64,000 nt of DNA from Streptomyces rubradiris (lineage in GTDB: Bacteria; Actinomycetota; Actinomycetes; Streptomycetales; Streptomycetaceae). Under the pieces are notes generated by a model. That model saw only the letters and a program-made list of their open reading frames with translations, was not told the origin of the DNA and did no database searches. Location: positions 806,001 to 870,000 of the forward strand of contig NZ_BNEA01000015.1 of NCBI RefSeq assembly GCF_016860525.1, written 5' to 3'. Position numbers and translations under genes: made by a program. Within the stretch, counting starts at the first letter, position 1. Every line of letters begins with the position of its first letter. Shown here piece by piece: positions 35,124-43,823 of this stretch.

Positions 35124-36123
35124 GTCCCGGAGTCTGCTGCCCGGAAGCGGCGAGGGGCGGTGGCATGTCCGGCATCCTGCGCATCGTGTCCCCCGTGACC
35201 CCGTAGTGGTCCAGGAACGCCTGCCGCAGGGTCTGTGCCGACCCGAACCCGCAGCGGCGGGCGATCGCCGCGAGCGGAAGCCCGCTGGACCGCGCGAGTT
35301 GCGCCGCCGCCTCGGTGCGCGCCTTGCGTACCGCCCGGGCCGGGGTCGTGCCGAGGTGGGCGGTGAACAGGCGGGTCAGATGGCGGGTGCTGATCCCCGC
35401 CCGGCGGGCCAGGGCGGCGGGCGCGAGGTCCTCGGCCAGGTGGCCGGAGACATAGCCCATCAGGTCCCGGACCAGCCGGTCCTGGGGTGGCGGGGCGGCC
35501 AGGAACACCGATATCTGCGCCTGGTCGGCGGGGCGGTGCAGCGGGGTGACGAGTTCCCGGGCGACGGCGCGGGCCAGCGTCGGCCCGTGGTCGTCCTCGA
35601 TCAGCGACAGGGCCAGGTCCAGCGCGCTGGTGACGCCGGCGGAGGTGTAGACGTTGCCGTCACGGATGCACAGGGGGCGCACGTCCACGGCCACGGCGGG
35701 GTGGCGTTCGGCGAGCCGTTCGCCCCAGCCCCAGTGCGTCGTCACCCGTCTGTGGTCCAGCAGGCCGGCCGCGGCCAGCACATAGGCGCCCGTGCAGACG
35801 GACGCCACCCGCCGGCTGCGGGCGGCCAGCCGGCGCACCTGGCGCAGGAGCGGTTCGTTCGCCGCCGCGTCCTCGCAGCCGACGCCGCCCACGACGATCA
35901 GCGTGTCCAGCGGACCCGTCACCGTGTTCAGGTCCTGTCCGGCGCCCACCAGGATCCCCGCCGAGCTGCGGGCGGCCCGGCGGCCGAGGGTCGCGAGCTC
36001 GACGGCGTACGGCGGCGCCGCGCCGTAGCGGTTGGCGATGTCCAAGGCGCTGCTGGGACAGGCGATGTCGAGGATCTGCGCGTTGTCGTAGGCGACGATG
36101 AGCACGCGCCGCTGACCGTCCAT
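35071..36123 (-). CDS. GlxA-family transcriptional regulator (DJ-1 + AraC domains)
   Basis: A 350-aa regulator. Residues about 5-180 are a DJ-1/PfpI-like sensor domain (VLIVAYDNAQILDIACPSSA, SVCTGAYVLAAAGLLD). The C-terminus is an AraC-type double helix-turn-helix (LARRAGISTRHLTRLFTAHL, AIARRCGFGSAQTLRQAF). The ATG at 36123 (MDGQRRVL) starts directly at the domain. It probably controls the overlapping Tat-exported DJ-1 protein gene. AraC/GlxA proteins in Streptomyces often sense small metabolites; the ligand here is unknown. Confidence 0.87.
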   Translation of the reverse strand: MDGQRRVLIVAYDNAQILDIACPSSALDIANRYGAAPPYAVELATLGRRAARSSAGILVGAGQDLNTVTGPLDTLIVVGGVGCEDAAANEPLLRQVRRLAARSRRVASVCTGAYVLAAAGLLDHRRVTTHWGWGERLAERHPAVAVDVRPLCIRDGNVYTSAGVTSALDLALSLIEDDHGPTLARAVARELVTPLHRPADQAQISVFLAAPPPQDRLVRDLMGYVSGHLAEDLAPAALARRAGISTRHLTRLFTAHLGTTPARAVRKARTEAAAQLARSSGLPLAAIARRCGFGSAQTLRQAFLDHYGVTGDTMRRMPDMPPPLAASGQQTPGHDRQHAHSAQHAALDDP

Positions 36124-36202
36124 GTCTCCGTACCCCCTCCTTCGGACCCACCCCATCACAGCGGCGGCCGGCGGTACGGAACGGCCCCGGGGCGGGGGCG
36201 CG

Positions 36203-36658
36203 CTAGCGACGGGGGTCCCGGGTGAGCCAGGGGGTCAGCAGGGAGAACGGGATCAGTTCCTTGTACGTCTCGTCGCCGGGCAGCGGGACGACGAGCCACT
36301 GGCCGGGCGGGAACAGCCGGCCCTTGGTGAAGGCCAGTCCGCCGTAGACGGAGCGGAGGAAGGCGGGAACAGAGTCACGGGGGACGTCGTGGAACTCCAC
36401 GCCCTCGACGGTGATCTTCGCGTCGTCCTCGGGGAAGAGCCGGACGCTCACCGACGGCGGGCCCGCGAGCTCCACGAACGCCTCGTGCGGCAGCGAGCCG
36501 TCGGGGTCGGTGACGGTGAACAGCGGGGCCGAGGTGCGACGCGATGTGCGGTCCGCCCCGATGTCGTCGGTGACCGACAGCGACAGCCGGTATTCCTCCG
36601 CCAACGCGCGTATCGCGGTGACCGCGGCCTCGGTGGTCGGCAGGTGTGCGTGCTCCAT
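36203..36658 (-). CDS. Conserved hypothetical protein
   Basis: A 151-aa soluble protein (MEHAHLPTTEAAVTAIRALA). It contains a hydrophobic core with APLFTVTDPDGSLPHEAFVE and VSVRLFPEDDAKITVEGVEF, and a proline-rich C-terminal part (GRLFPPGQWLVVPLPGDETY). No catalytic motif, cysteines or membrane segments. It follows the GlxA regulator in the opposite part of a gene-dense stretch and is divergent from the cold-shock gene. I do not recognise the family. Confidence 0.65.
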   Translation of the reverse strand: MEHAHLPTTEAAVTAIRALAEEYRLSLSVTDDIGADRTSRRTSAPLFTVTDPDGSLPHEAFVELAGPPSVSVRLFPEDDAKITVEGVEFHDVPRDSVPAFLRSVYGGLAFTKGRLFPPGQWLVVPLPGDETYKELIPFSLLTPWLTRDPRR

Positions 36659-36779
36659 GGCCCCGATCATGCCCGACGGGAGGGCCGCCGGGCGGCGGCG
36701 GCCCGCGGCTACCATCCGTACATGGTTTCCGGGGACAGGTCCCGGATGGTGTGTGTTTCCGAGGAGTTGGGGGTTTCGC

Positions 36780-37205
36780 ATGGTTGCGGGTCGTGTCGTC
36801 CGTTTCGACAGTTCACGAGGTTACGGGTTCGTCGCGCCGGAAGGCGGTGGAGAGGACGTCTTCCTGCACGTGAACGATCTGCTGGTCCCCGAGGAGTACG
36901 TGCGCCCGGGGCTGGTCGTGGAATTCGACGTGGAGAACGGCGAGCGGGGGCCGAAGGCGTCGAACATCCGACTCGCCGAGGGCGTCGAGCCCGGTGTGCC
37001 GCGGCGGCCGGGCGCGGCGGCGCGGACGGCGCCGCTGGACGAGTCCGGCCAGCCGATGTGCGACGTGCTCAGCGCCGCGGAGTACCGGCGCGAGGTGACG
37101 GAGCTGCTGCTGAACGCGAGCCCGCTGCTGACCGCGGAGCAGATCCTCGGCATCCGCGCCGCGCTGGTGAAGTTCAGCGAGAGCCACGGCTGGGTCGAGG
37201 ACTGA
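36780..37205 (+). CDS. Cold-shock-domain protein with C-terminal extension
   Basis: A 141-aa protein. Residues 1-65 form a cold-shock domain with both RNA-binding motifs in recognisable form (GYGFVAPEG and DVFLHVNDL). The preceding GRVVRFDSSRG is also typical. Residues about 70-141 are an added helical tail (LSAAEYRREVTELLLNASPL, RAALVKFSESHGWVED) seen in a Streptomyces subgroup of these proteins. Single-strand nucleic-acid binding is expected. The ATG at 36780 follows GAGG-like sequence. It may be a transcriptional or RNA-chaperone regulator. Confidence 0.87.
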   Translation: MVAGRVVRFDSSRGYGFVAPEGGGEDVFLHVNDLLVPEEYVRPGLVVEFDVENGERGPKASNIRLAEGVEPGVPRRPGAAARTAPLDESGQPMCDVLSAAEYRREVTELLLNASPLLTAEQILGIRAALVKFSESHGWVED

Positions 37206-37267
37206 TCCGTCGCCGGCGCGGCCGTCCCGTGCCGGGCCGTCGGCTCGGTTCCGCTCCGCGACTTGCT

Positions 37268-37299
37268 GTAATGCCTGCTCCAATTGGAGCAGGCATTAC
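37268..37299. promoter_or_regulatory. 32-bp perfect palindrome, likely TetR operator
   Basis: The half-site GTAATGCCTGCTCCAA (37268-37283) is followed directly by its exact complement (37284-37299). It lies 54 bp before the start of the TetR gene and 62 bp after the cold-shock gene. Such long perfect dyads are unusual even for TetR operators, and autoregulation of the downstream gene is the simplest reading. Confidence 0.8.
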
Positions 37300-37353
37300 G
37301 GTAAGATCGGCGCCCGACAGGGTCAAGAGCGTGGCGACGGAAGGGTCTTCTGC

Positions 37354-37986
37354 ATGACCGGGCCGCGGACGAGTGGCAAGAAGCGCGCCAACGGCGTGGA
37401 GTCGCGGCAGCGCATCCTCGACGCGGCGGTGGCCATCGCGGGCGAACGCGGGTACGACGGCACGTCGATCGCGGCGGTCAGCGCCCGGTGCGGCCTTCCG
37501 GCCAGCTCGATCTACTGGCACTTCAGGGACAAGGACGACCTGATCGCCGCGGTCATCGAGCGCAGCTTCGAGACCTGGCTCGCGGCCGTCGAACTGCCCG
37601 GCGAGGAGGCCGGCACTCCCCTGGACCGAGCCGTGATCATGGCGGCGAACGTGGCCAAGTCCCTGGTGAACGAGCCGGACTTCCTGCGTCTCGGCCTCAT
37701 GCTCGCCCTGGAGCGGCGGCCCGAGGAACCCCGGAGCCGGACGGTGTTCTTCCAGGTCCGGCACATCGCCCGGCAGCGGATCGAGGAAGTCGTCCGGTTC
37801 GTGCTGCCGCAGTTGGACGACGACGCGGTGCGCTTCCTCACCACCTATGCCATCGCCGGGGCCGACGGGCTCTTCGTCCAGCGGGAGTTCAACGGCGACA
37901 GCGTCGATCTGGTGGAGATGTTCCAGTTCCACGCGCGGCTGGTGTACGAGACGGGCCTGCGCATGGCCGCGGAGAGCGCGCGATGA
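37354..37986 (+). CDS. TetR-family regulator
   Basis: A 210-aa regulator. The N-terminal helix-turn-helix is complete: RQRILDAAVAIAGERGYDGT, SIAAVSARCGLPASSIYWHF, DKDDLIAAVIERSF. The C-terminal ligand domain contains FLRLGLMLALERRPEEPRS and VRFVLPQLDDDAVRFLTTYA. The upstream 32-bp palindrome is the likely operator. An amidohydrolase gene lies downstream in the same direction after about 360 bp and is a candidate target. Ligand unknown. Confidence 0.9.
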   Translation: MTGPRTSGKKRANGVESRQRILDAAVAIAGERGYDGTSIAAVSARCGLPASSIYWHFRDKDDLIAAVIERSFETWLAAVELPGEEAGTPLDRAVIMAANVAKSLVNEPDFLRLGLMLALERRPEEPRSRTVFFQVRHIARQRIEEVVRFVLPQLDDDAVRFLTTYAIAGADGLFVQREFNGDSVDLVEMFQFHARLVYETGLRMAAESAR

Positions 37987-38347
37987 CCCCGGCCGGCCGG
38001 CGACGCGCCGAGCCCGCCCCGCGACCGGGCGGGGCCGCCGGGCCCGCGTGCGCCGGCCGGTTCCGCCGCGCACACCCCGGGTGCCCCCGGCTCCGGGACG
38101 GACGGGCGGTCCGGGCCTTCCACACCGCGCCGGCCGCACGTCCCCACCGGTTACGGCAGCGCCCTGGACTTCGTTCCGCGGACATCACCCGGCGTCTCGA
38201 CCGCCGCGCCCGGCGCCGTCGCCGGCCGGGCCCCGCGAAGCGCGCCCCGGCCGTCCCGGCCCTGTGCCGGTGACGTCCCGCGGAGAACCGCCGCCCGCCC
38301 GCGCCGTCCGGAAATCCACCCCCGAGAGAGAGTCAGCAGGTCACCGC
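37987..38347. other. Gene-less stretch between TetR and amidohydrolase genes
   Basis: An ATGA overlap at 37983 opens a frame to 38273. It encodes only Arg/Pro/Ala-rich sequence without any motif, so I treat it as non-coding. The stretch presumably holds the amidohydrolase promoter; no clear elements were recognised. Confidence 0.35.
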
Positions 38348-39394
38348 ATGCCCGCCGCACTTCGCCGGATCGACGTCCATCAGCACGTCACACCGCCCTT
38401 CTACGGTGCCCTGCTCGCCCAGGCGGGCATCGCCGAGGCGGGTGGCCGCGCGCTGCCCGACTGGAACCCCGGGGCGGCGCTGGAGGCGATGGACCTGCTG
38501 GGCACCGCCACGGCGATGGTGTCCGTCTCGACGCCCGGCACCGGCTTCCTCACCGATCCGGCCGAGGCCGCGGGCCTCGCCCGGCGGCTCAACGACTTCT
38601 CCGCCGCTCTGGCCGCCGACCACCCCGGCCGCTTCGGCTGGTTCGCCACCCTGCCCATGCCGGACGCCGAGGCCGCCGTGAACGAGGCCCGCCGGGCCCT
38701 GCTCTCGCTGGGGGCGGACGGGGTCACCCTGCTCGCCAACACCCAGGGCGTCTACCTCGGCGCGCCCGGCCAGGACGCGCTGTGGCGGTGCCTGGACGAG
38801 CACGGCGCGGTGGTGTTCGTCCACCCGGCCGAGCTGCCGGCGCCCGCGATCAAGGACATCCCGCCGTTCGCCGCCGACTTCCTGCTCGACACCACCCGCG
38901 CCGCCTACCTCCTCGTGCGGGGCGGCATCGTGCGCGACCACCCGAACATCCGGTTCGTGCTGAGCCACGGCGGCGGCTTCGTGCCGTACGCCTCCCACCG
39001 CATGGCCGTCACCATCGCGAACGACACCGGGCGCTGCCCGCTGGACGTGCTGGACGACTTCCGGTCCTTCTACTTCGACACCGCGCTGTCCTCCAGCCCG
39101 GCGGCCCTGCCGACCCTGCTGGGCTTCGCCCGGCCCGGGCACGTCCTGTTCGGCAGCGACTGGCCGTTCGCGCCCACCGCCGCCGGGCAGTACTTCACGG
39201 CCGGTCTGGACACCCACGTGGACCCGGACACCCTGACGGCCGTCAGCCGCACCAACGCCGAGGCGCTCTTCCCCCGCCTGGCCGCCCGGCCGCCCGCGGC
39301 CCCGGCCCGGCCCCTGACCGCGCGGCTGCGCCAGTCGGTGCACCGGGCCGGTGCCCGGCTCGCCTTCAAGCTGGTCCAGCCCGGCGCCGACTGA
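38348..39394 (+). CDS. Amidohydrolase-2 family protein (ACMSD/decarboxylase-like)
   Basis: A 348-aa metal-dependent hydrolase or decarboxylase. Metal ligands are visible in RIDVHQHVTPPFYG (HxH), VVFVHPAELP, VLSHGGGFVPYASHRM and LFGSDWPFAPTA (Asp). The family includes 2-amino-3-carboxymuconate-semialdehyde decarboxylase and o-aromatic acid decarboxylases. Active-site residues are present, but the substrate cannot be read. A palindrome-bearing TetR gene upstream suggests induction by a substrate. The ATG at 38348 has AGCAGG eight bases upstream. Confidence 0.85.
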   Translation: MPAALRRIDVHQHVTPPFYGALLAQAGIAEAGGRALPDWNPGAALEAMDLLGTATAMVSVSTPGTGFLTDPAEAAGLARRLNDFSAALAADHPGRFGWFATLPMPDAEAAVNEARRALLSLGADGVTLLANTQGVYLGAPGQDALWRCLDEHGAVVFVHPAELPAPAIKDIPPFAADFLLDTTRAAYLLVRGGIVRDHPNIRFVLSHGGGFVPYASHRMAVTIANDTGRCPLDVLDDFRSFYFDTALSSSPAALPTLLGFARPGHVLFGSDWPFAPTAAGQYFTAGLDTHVDPDTLTAVSRTNAEALFPRLAARPPAAPARPLTARLRQSVHRAGARLAFKLVQPGAD

Positions 39395-39418
39395 GAGGCC
39401 GGCGGAGCGCCCCACCGC

Positions 39419-40843
39419 TCAGTGCGCCGCGGTCTCGTCCTGCCCGGCGGGCACGGGGGCGCCGCGCCGGGTGAGCCAGGTGATCGCCCAGAGGGCCACA
39501 CCGACCAGCAGCAGGACCCCTGCGACGCGGTACTGATCGGCGGGGCGTGCCGAGGACCAGGGAAGGACCAGGTAGACGCAGGTGACCATGCCCACTACGG
39601 GCAGCAGGCGACCTGCCTGGAAGTGCCACCCGTCGGCCTTGTCCCGGCGCAGGACGAGGACCGAGAGGTTGACGGCCGCGAACACCGTGAGCAGGAGCAG
39701 TGACGTCGTCCCGCCCAGCAGGGCGACGACCGAGCTGTCGGGATTCAGCGAGACGAAGGCGATCAGGCCGAAGGCGATGGCGGTGGTGAACAGGATCGCC
39801 GCCTGAGGTGTGCGTCGTACGGCGTGCACCCTGGACAGGAACGGCGGCAGCACCCCCTGTCTGCTCATGCCGTACAGCAGGCGGCTGGCCATCAGCATGT
39901 TGATCAGGGCAGAGTTGCCCACCGCGAACATGGAGATGAACGGCAGCAGGTCGGCGATGGGGAAGTCGGGAGCGGCCGTCTGGACCACCGTCGCCAACGG
40001 CGTCTCGCTCGATGCCAGCCGGCCGACGGGGACGACGGCGACGGCGCAGACGGACACCAGGACGTAGACCAGCCCGACGATGCCCAGACCGGTGAACATC
40101 ACACGGGGGAAGACCCGTTCCGGGTTCCTGGTCTCCTCCGCCATGTTGACCGAGTCCTCGAAGCCGACCATCGCGAAGAAGGCCAGCGACGTCGCGGTGC
40201 TCACCGCCAGGAACACGCCCTTGTCCGAGGTGGTTTCGAAGGCGACGGCGCGGGAGAAGTCCGCGTTCCCGCCCGCGATGAAGTAGCCGCTGACCAGGAC
40301 GACGAGGAGCAGGCCGGAGAGTTCCACCGCGGTCAGCACGACGTTGACCTTGAGGCTCTCGGCGACGCCTCGGAGGTTGACGAGCAGCACCAAGCCCATG
40401 AAACCGAGGGCGATCAGCATCACGAGGACGTTCCCCGCGTCGAGCCCGAAGCCCGTCACCAGGTTCGCCGCGAACGCCCGCGAGGCGGCGGACGCCGAGG
40501 TGATACCGGAACACATCACGGTGAAGCACACCAAGAAGGACAGGAAGTGCTTGCCGAACGCCTTGTGCACGTACAGCGCGGCACCGGCGGCCTGCGGGTA
40601 CTTGGTGACCAACTCCAGGTAGGAACAGGCGGAGACCAGCGCGACGGTGAAGGCGATGAGGAACGGCAGCCATGCCGCGCCCCCGACCTCCCCCGCGACC
40701 TGCCCGGTCAGCGCGTAGATCCCGGTGCCGAGGATGTCACCGACGACGAACAGCAGCAACAGGCCCGGACCCATCGCCCGCTTCAGTTCGGGCCGGCCAT
40801 CGGTGTCCACGGCGGACGAACCCGGTAAGTCCTGGCGGGACAT
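39419..40843 (-). CDS. Amino-acid permease (APC family)
   Basis: A 474-aa membrane protein with twelve likely helices, starting at ATG 40843 (MSRQDLPG) behind AAGGAG. The first helix carries GDILGTGIYALTGQVAGEVG, typical for cationic amino-acid (CAT)-type transporters. Further motifs are FFAMVGFEDSVNMAEETRNP and SALINMLMASRLLYGMSRQG. It would import amino acids or polyamines by proton symport. It is convergent with the amidohydrolase, 24 bp away. Confidence 0.88.
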   Translation of the reverse strand: MSRQDLPGSSAVDTDGRPELKRAMGPGLLLLFVVGDILGTGIYALTGQVAGEVGGAAWLPFLIAFTVALVSACSYLELVTKYPQAAGAALYVHKAFGKHFLSFLVCFTVMCSGITSASAASRAFAANLVTGFGLDAGNVLVMLIALGFMGLVLLVNLRGVAESLKVNVVLTAVELSGLLLVVLVSGYFIAGGNADFSRAVAFETTSDKGVFLAVSTATSLAFFAMVGFEDSVNMAEETRNPERVFPRVMFTGLGIVGLVYVLVSVCAVAVVPVGRLASSETPLATVVQTAAPDFPIADLLPFISMFAVGNSALINMLMASRLLYGMSRQGVLPPFLSRVHAVRRTPQAAILFTTAIAFGLIAFVSLNPDSSVVALLGGTTSLLLLTVFAAVNLSVLVLRRDKADGWHFQAGRLLPVVGMVTCVYLVLPWSSARPADQYRVAGVLLLVGVALWAITWLTRRGAPVPAGQDETAAH

Positions 40844-41432
40844 GCGGCACTCCTTGTCGTGGTGCGGTCGAGGGATCACCCCTCTGTGCGGGTTGTCGTG
40901 CACCAGACCGTTGCATCAGGCCGGCCCCATGGTCAACGAATCGGCGCCCCGGCACCGAACCGCTGCCCGCTCCGCGCACCTCCGGCCAGAAAACGTCTTT
41001 TTGTGTCGCCTTTCGCAGCGGTCCTCAATTCCTGGAACTGAACGTCGAAAGACTGGAGGAGACGGAGCTGGTATCGCGCGCGACCGGCACCCGCGTCTTC
41101 TTCTGCTGGGTGTCCTGCGCATCAGGCGCATCGACAGAACGCGGCACGGCCGATGACGCCGTCGCCGAGCGGCTGCGCACGCCGCAGGAGGCCGGCCGGC
41201 CCTGCCCTCGGGAGACAGCCCACGACTGAAGTGGGTGCCGGAAGTGGTCGGCGAGGAAGGCGTGCGCCGGCCCGGCCGGGTCTCCTTCGGCCGGGCTCCG
41301 GCACCTGGGGCACCGCGCTTTTTCCTGGTGTGACGCTGCCGGCCGTCCGTGTCTCACATCGTGCTGATGTAAGGGGTCGTTTCGCCTCGACTGCCGCATT
41401 TCACGTGTACCGCGGGCTATAAAAACGCGTCA
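40844..41432. other. Gene-less stretch of about 590 bp with one hairpin
   Basis: Open frames here are short and lack start signals or motifs. At 41270-41296 a 9-bp perfect stem (GCCCGGCCG and its complement, 9-base loop) could be a terminator for the CGNR gene, which ends at 41433. The left part must carry the permease promoter. Nothing else was recognised. Confidence 0.35.
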
Positions 41433-41996
41433 TCAACGCGCGCAAAGTCCTCGTCGGTGTGTACCGGCCGAGCCGGTAGCGGCGTGAGCATTGGCCCGGT
41501 GCCGGGCCACCGCGTCGTTGTTGGCGCACCGCACGGAGCAGTAGGCACGGCGGCCATTGCGGGACGTGTCCACGAATGCCAGCCGGCAGACGCCGCGTGC
41601 GCAGCGGCCGAGCCTGGACGGCGCGGCGGAACAGACGACATAGGACAGACCGGCAGCGGTGATCGCCTTGATGTGGGCGGCGGGGTCCGCTCCCGGAGCG
41701 CTGTAGTGCATGTGCGGGGTACCGTCGTGGAGCGAAATGTGGGGGGTGCCGGCGGCACTCGCCAATAACTCGTTGATCCTTTCGCACCGTTGCTCCAGCG
41801 GCTGGTCGCCGAAACAGCGGGCGAGCCGTCGGCTCCACTCCCCTATATCGACCGCCTGCCGCGGGGTGAGAGACCGGTGTTCGACGCCGTGCGCCGCGAG
41901 GATCGGTTCCAGTTCACGGGGCCCGACGGGGGCCGCGCAGTTGACCAGATCCGCTGCGAGTCGGGCGGCCTCGCCGCCGTAAGGGTTGAATTTCAT
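41433..41996 (-). CDS. CGNR zinc-finger transcriptional regulator (ABATE domain)
   Basis: A 187-aa protein. The N-terminal ABATE region opens with MKFNPYGGEAARLAADLVNC. The C-terminal CGNR-type zinc finger reads RCARGVCRLAFVDTSRNGRR and AYCSVRCANNDAVARHR, where the family's C-G-N-R appears as C-A-N-N. The four zinc cysteines are intact. Such proteins are small DNA-binding regulators. It is divergent from the next gene across about 50 bp, so the two may share control. Confidence 0.83.
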   Translation of the reverse strand: MKFNPYGGEAARLAADLVNCAAPVGPRELEPILAAHGVEHRSLTPRQAVDIGEWSRRLARCFGDQPLEQRCERINELLASAAGTPHISLHDGTPHMHYSAPGADPAAHIKAITAAGLSYVVCSAAPSRLGRCARGVCRLAFVDTSRNGRRAYCSVRCANNDAVARHRANAHAATGSAGTHRRGLCAR

Positions 41997-42048
41997 AGCA
42001 TCATTAGAGCATGCTTTGTCGCGCGCCAGCGGCTGTTTCTTTCCGGAT

Positions 42049-42546
42049 ATGGCCGCTGGTATGGCACGTGCAGAAGACAACCGACCGAAGCAGGTGTCGA
42101 CGCAGCACATGTCCGTTCTCACCCAGGAAAACATGCCCGTGTTCATCGAGCAGCCAGTGGAGAAACTGGCTGCCTCCGTTCACTCGAGTGAGGCCCTGAA
42201 CAACGAGTTCTGCTCCCGTTGGAAGGGTGGGCCCCTGACGTGCGTCGAGTGCGTGAAGAACCTGGAGATCCGCGAGGCGCCGACGTTGGACACCACGCGG
42301 GTGTTCAGCTCGGGACAGCGCGCGCTGTGCGAGTCGGAGGACCAGCGCGTGGGACAGGGGGCCTTGCCGGCACAGGAGCCCCTGGCCTGCTCGATGCTCA
42401 CGCGCCGGTACGAGGGGGTGCGCAACTACAAGAGCGTCTACGAGAGGGACGACGACTTCCACAAGGCCTGCGAGTACTTCTACGTGCACATCAAAGAGGC
42501 CGAGAAGGAACACGAAGTCCAAGCCGTGAAATCCGCGGCGGCCTGA
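42049..42546 (+). CDS. Hypothetical protein, divergent from CGNR regulator
   Basis: Up to 165 aa; the start is uncertain (ATG 42049, 42061 or 42109, none with a strong ribosome-binding site). The body is acidic with a short cysteine cluster (FCSRWKGGPLTCVECVKNL) that could bind a metal, and a C-terminal helical, charged end (HIKEAEKEHEVQAVK). It precedes an EamA exporter by 34 bp in the same direction, so it may be co-expressed with it and controlled by the CGNR protein. Family not recognised. Confidence 0.55.
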   Translation: MAAGMARAEDNRPKQVSTQHMSVLTQENMPVFIEQPVEKLAASVHSSEALNNEFCSRWKGGPLTCVECVKNLEIREAPTLDTTRVFSSGQRALCESEDQRVGQGALPAQEPLACSMLTRRYEGVRNYKSVYERDDDFHKACEYFYVHIKEAEKEHEVQAVKSAAA

Positions 42547-42580
42547 CCGACGGGTGGGGACGGGAGAGCGCTGAGCCGCT

Positions 42581-43495
42581 GTGAACGCACGACACGCCCA
42601 CCGCGGCCGATGGGTCCCTCCGCTGCTGGTGCTGGCGCAGATCAGCAGCCTGCAGCTCGGATCGGCCGTCGCCAAGGGCGCATATGACGAAGTGGGAGCC
42701 ACAGCGCTCGCCGGCATGCGGTTGCTGTTCTCCGCGGTCATCGTATGCGCGCTCGTCCGCCCCCGCCCCAGCGCGATGGCGCCCCGCCAGTGGCGGGCGT
42801 CCATCGCGCTGGGGGTGGTCTTCGCCACCATGAACGTCGCCTACTTCCAGGCGATCACCTACCTGCCGATCGGCGTCGCCTCGACCATAGAGCTGCTGGG
42901 CCCCGTGGTGGTGTCCGTCGCCATGTCGAGGCACTGGCGTGACATGGCGGGCGCCCTGATGGCGTTGACGGGCGTGGTGCTGCTGGCCTCCCCCGGGGCC
43001 GATCTCCCCATGGCCGGACTGCTGATGGGGGCTCTGGCCGCCGTATGCCGTGCGGCCTACGTCGTACTCAACCGACGGGTGGGGCTGCTCTTCGACGACT
43101 GGAGCGGCCTGGCCGTCGCACTGGCCGTCGGTGCCTGCCTGCTGACCCCGGTGGCAGCCGTGACCCACGGAGCCGCCGTCGCCCGGCATCCGCACCTCCT
43201 GCTGATCGGCCTTCTGGTGGCCGTCCTCTCCTCCTTGATCCCGTACTCCCTGGACATGACGGCGCTGCGACGCATCGACGTACGGGCGTTCGGCGTTCTG
43301 CTGGCCATGAGCCCCGCCGTCGGTGCCTGTGTGGGTTTCGTGGTGCTCGGTGAGCACGTCACCGTGCGTCAGTGCGCGGCCATCGCGCTGGTCGTCATCG
43401 CCGGAGCGTGGTCGGTCAGATCCGCCCCGGGCCGCGCCGACCGCAGTCCGGCGGGATCCGCCACCGAGTCGGGACCCGGAACGCCCACATCCTGA
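42581..43495 (+). CDS. EamA/RhtA-type exporter
   Basis: A 304-aa protein with ten predicted helices in two EamA halves (GVVFATMNVAYFQAITYLPI, GVASTIELLGPVVVSVAMSR, RIDVRAFGVLLAMSPAVGAC). The pattern YFQAITYLPIGVASTIELLG is that of RhtA-like threonine/homoserine exporters of the drug/metabolite superfamily. The GTG at 42581 is chosen from a GGGAGAGCG sequence upstream. It could remove amino acids or toxic analogues. Confidence 0.83.
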   Translation: MNARHAHRGRWVPPLLVLAQISSLQLGSAVAKGAYDEVGATALAGMRLLFSAVIVCALVRPRPSAMAPRQWRASIALGVVFATMNVAYFQAITYLPIGVASTIELLGPVVVSVAMSRHWRDMAGALMALTGVVLLASPGADLPMAGLLMGALAAVCRAAYVVLNRRVGLLFDDWSGLAVALAVGACLLTPVAAVTHGAAVARHPHLLLIGLLVAVLSSLIPYSLDMTALRRIDVRAFGVLLAMSPAVGACVGFVVLGEHVTVRQCAAIALVVIAGAWSVRSAPGRADRSPAGSATESGPGTPTS

Positions 43496-43577
43496 CGTTC
43501 CACCGGAGCCGGCGTACAGTCGCCCACCGGCTGTGTAATGGTTGAACGCACTTAGGCCATTGCCTCAGGGTGGCGAT

Positions 43578-43805
43578 ATGGATGACTCCGGCATCGATCG
43601 CTGTCCCGTCTGCCTGTCGCCGGCCACGGAGGGCGCGGAGTGGGTCCTGCTGTCACGGCACCGGACGTCCGCCGGCTACATCGAGTACTGCCTGTCGGCC
43701 TGCGGATGCATCACCGTGCTCCGTGACGGTGACCTGCTGAAGAGCGTCCCCTCGGGCATCGGCCGCACCTCGGCCCCCCGTGGGGACCGCCGCGGAGCCG
43801 GGTGA
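43578..43805 (+). CDS. Small CxxC protein
   Basis: A 75-aa protein starting at ATG 43578 after AGGGTGG. It has a CPVC pair near the start and two further cysteines (EYCLSACGC) that could form a zinc ribbon. The last 20 residues are Pro/Arg-rich and probably unstructured. The family is not recognised. It ends 18 bp from the convergent LytTR gene. Confidence 0.5.
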   Translation: MDDSGIDRCPVCLSPATEGAEWVLLSRHRTSAGYIEYCLSACGCITVLRDGDLLKSVPSGIGRTSAPRGDRRGAG

Positions 43806-43823
43806 GCCGGGTCCGGGTCGGCC

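Noticed and set aside
37983..38273. Short ORF coupled to the TetR stop by ATGA
   Set aside because: Its product is Arg/Pro/Ala-rich low complexity with no motif; the overlap can arise by chance in high-GC DNA.
40916..41399. Several 60-185 codon ORFs in the gap after the APC permease
   Set aside because: No ribosome-binding sites or family motifs on either strand.
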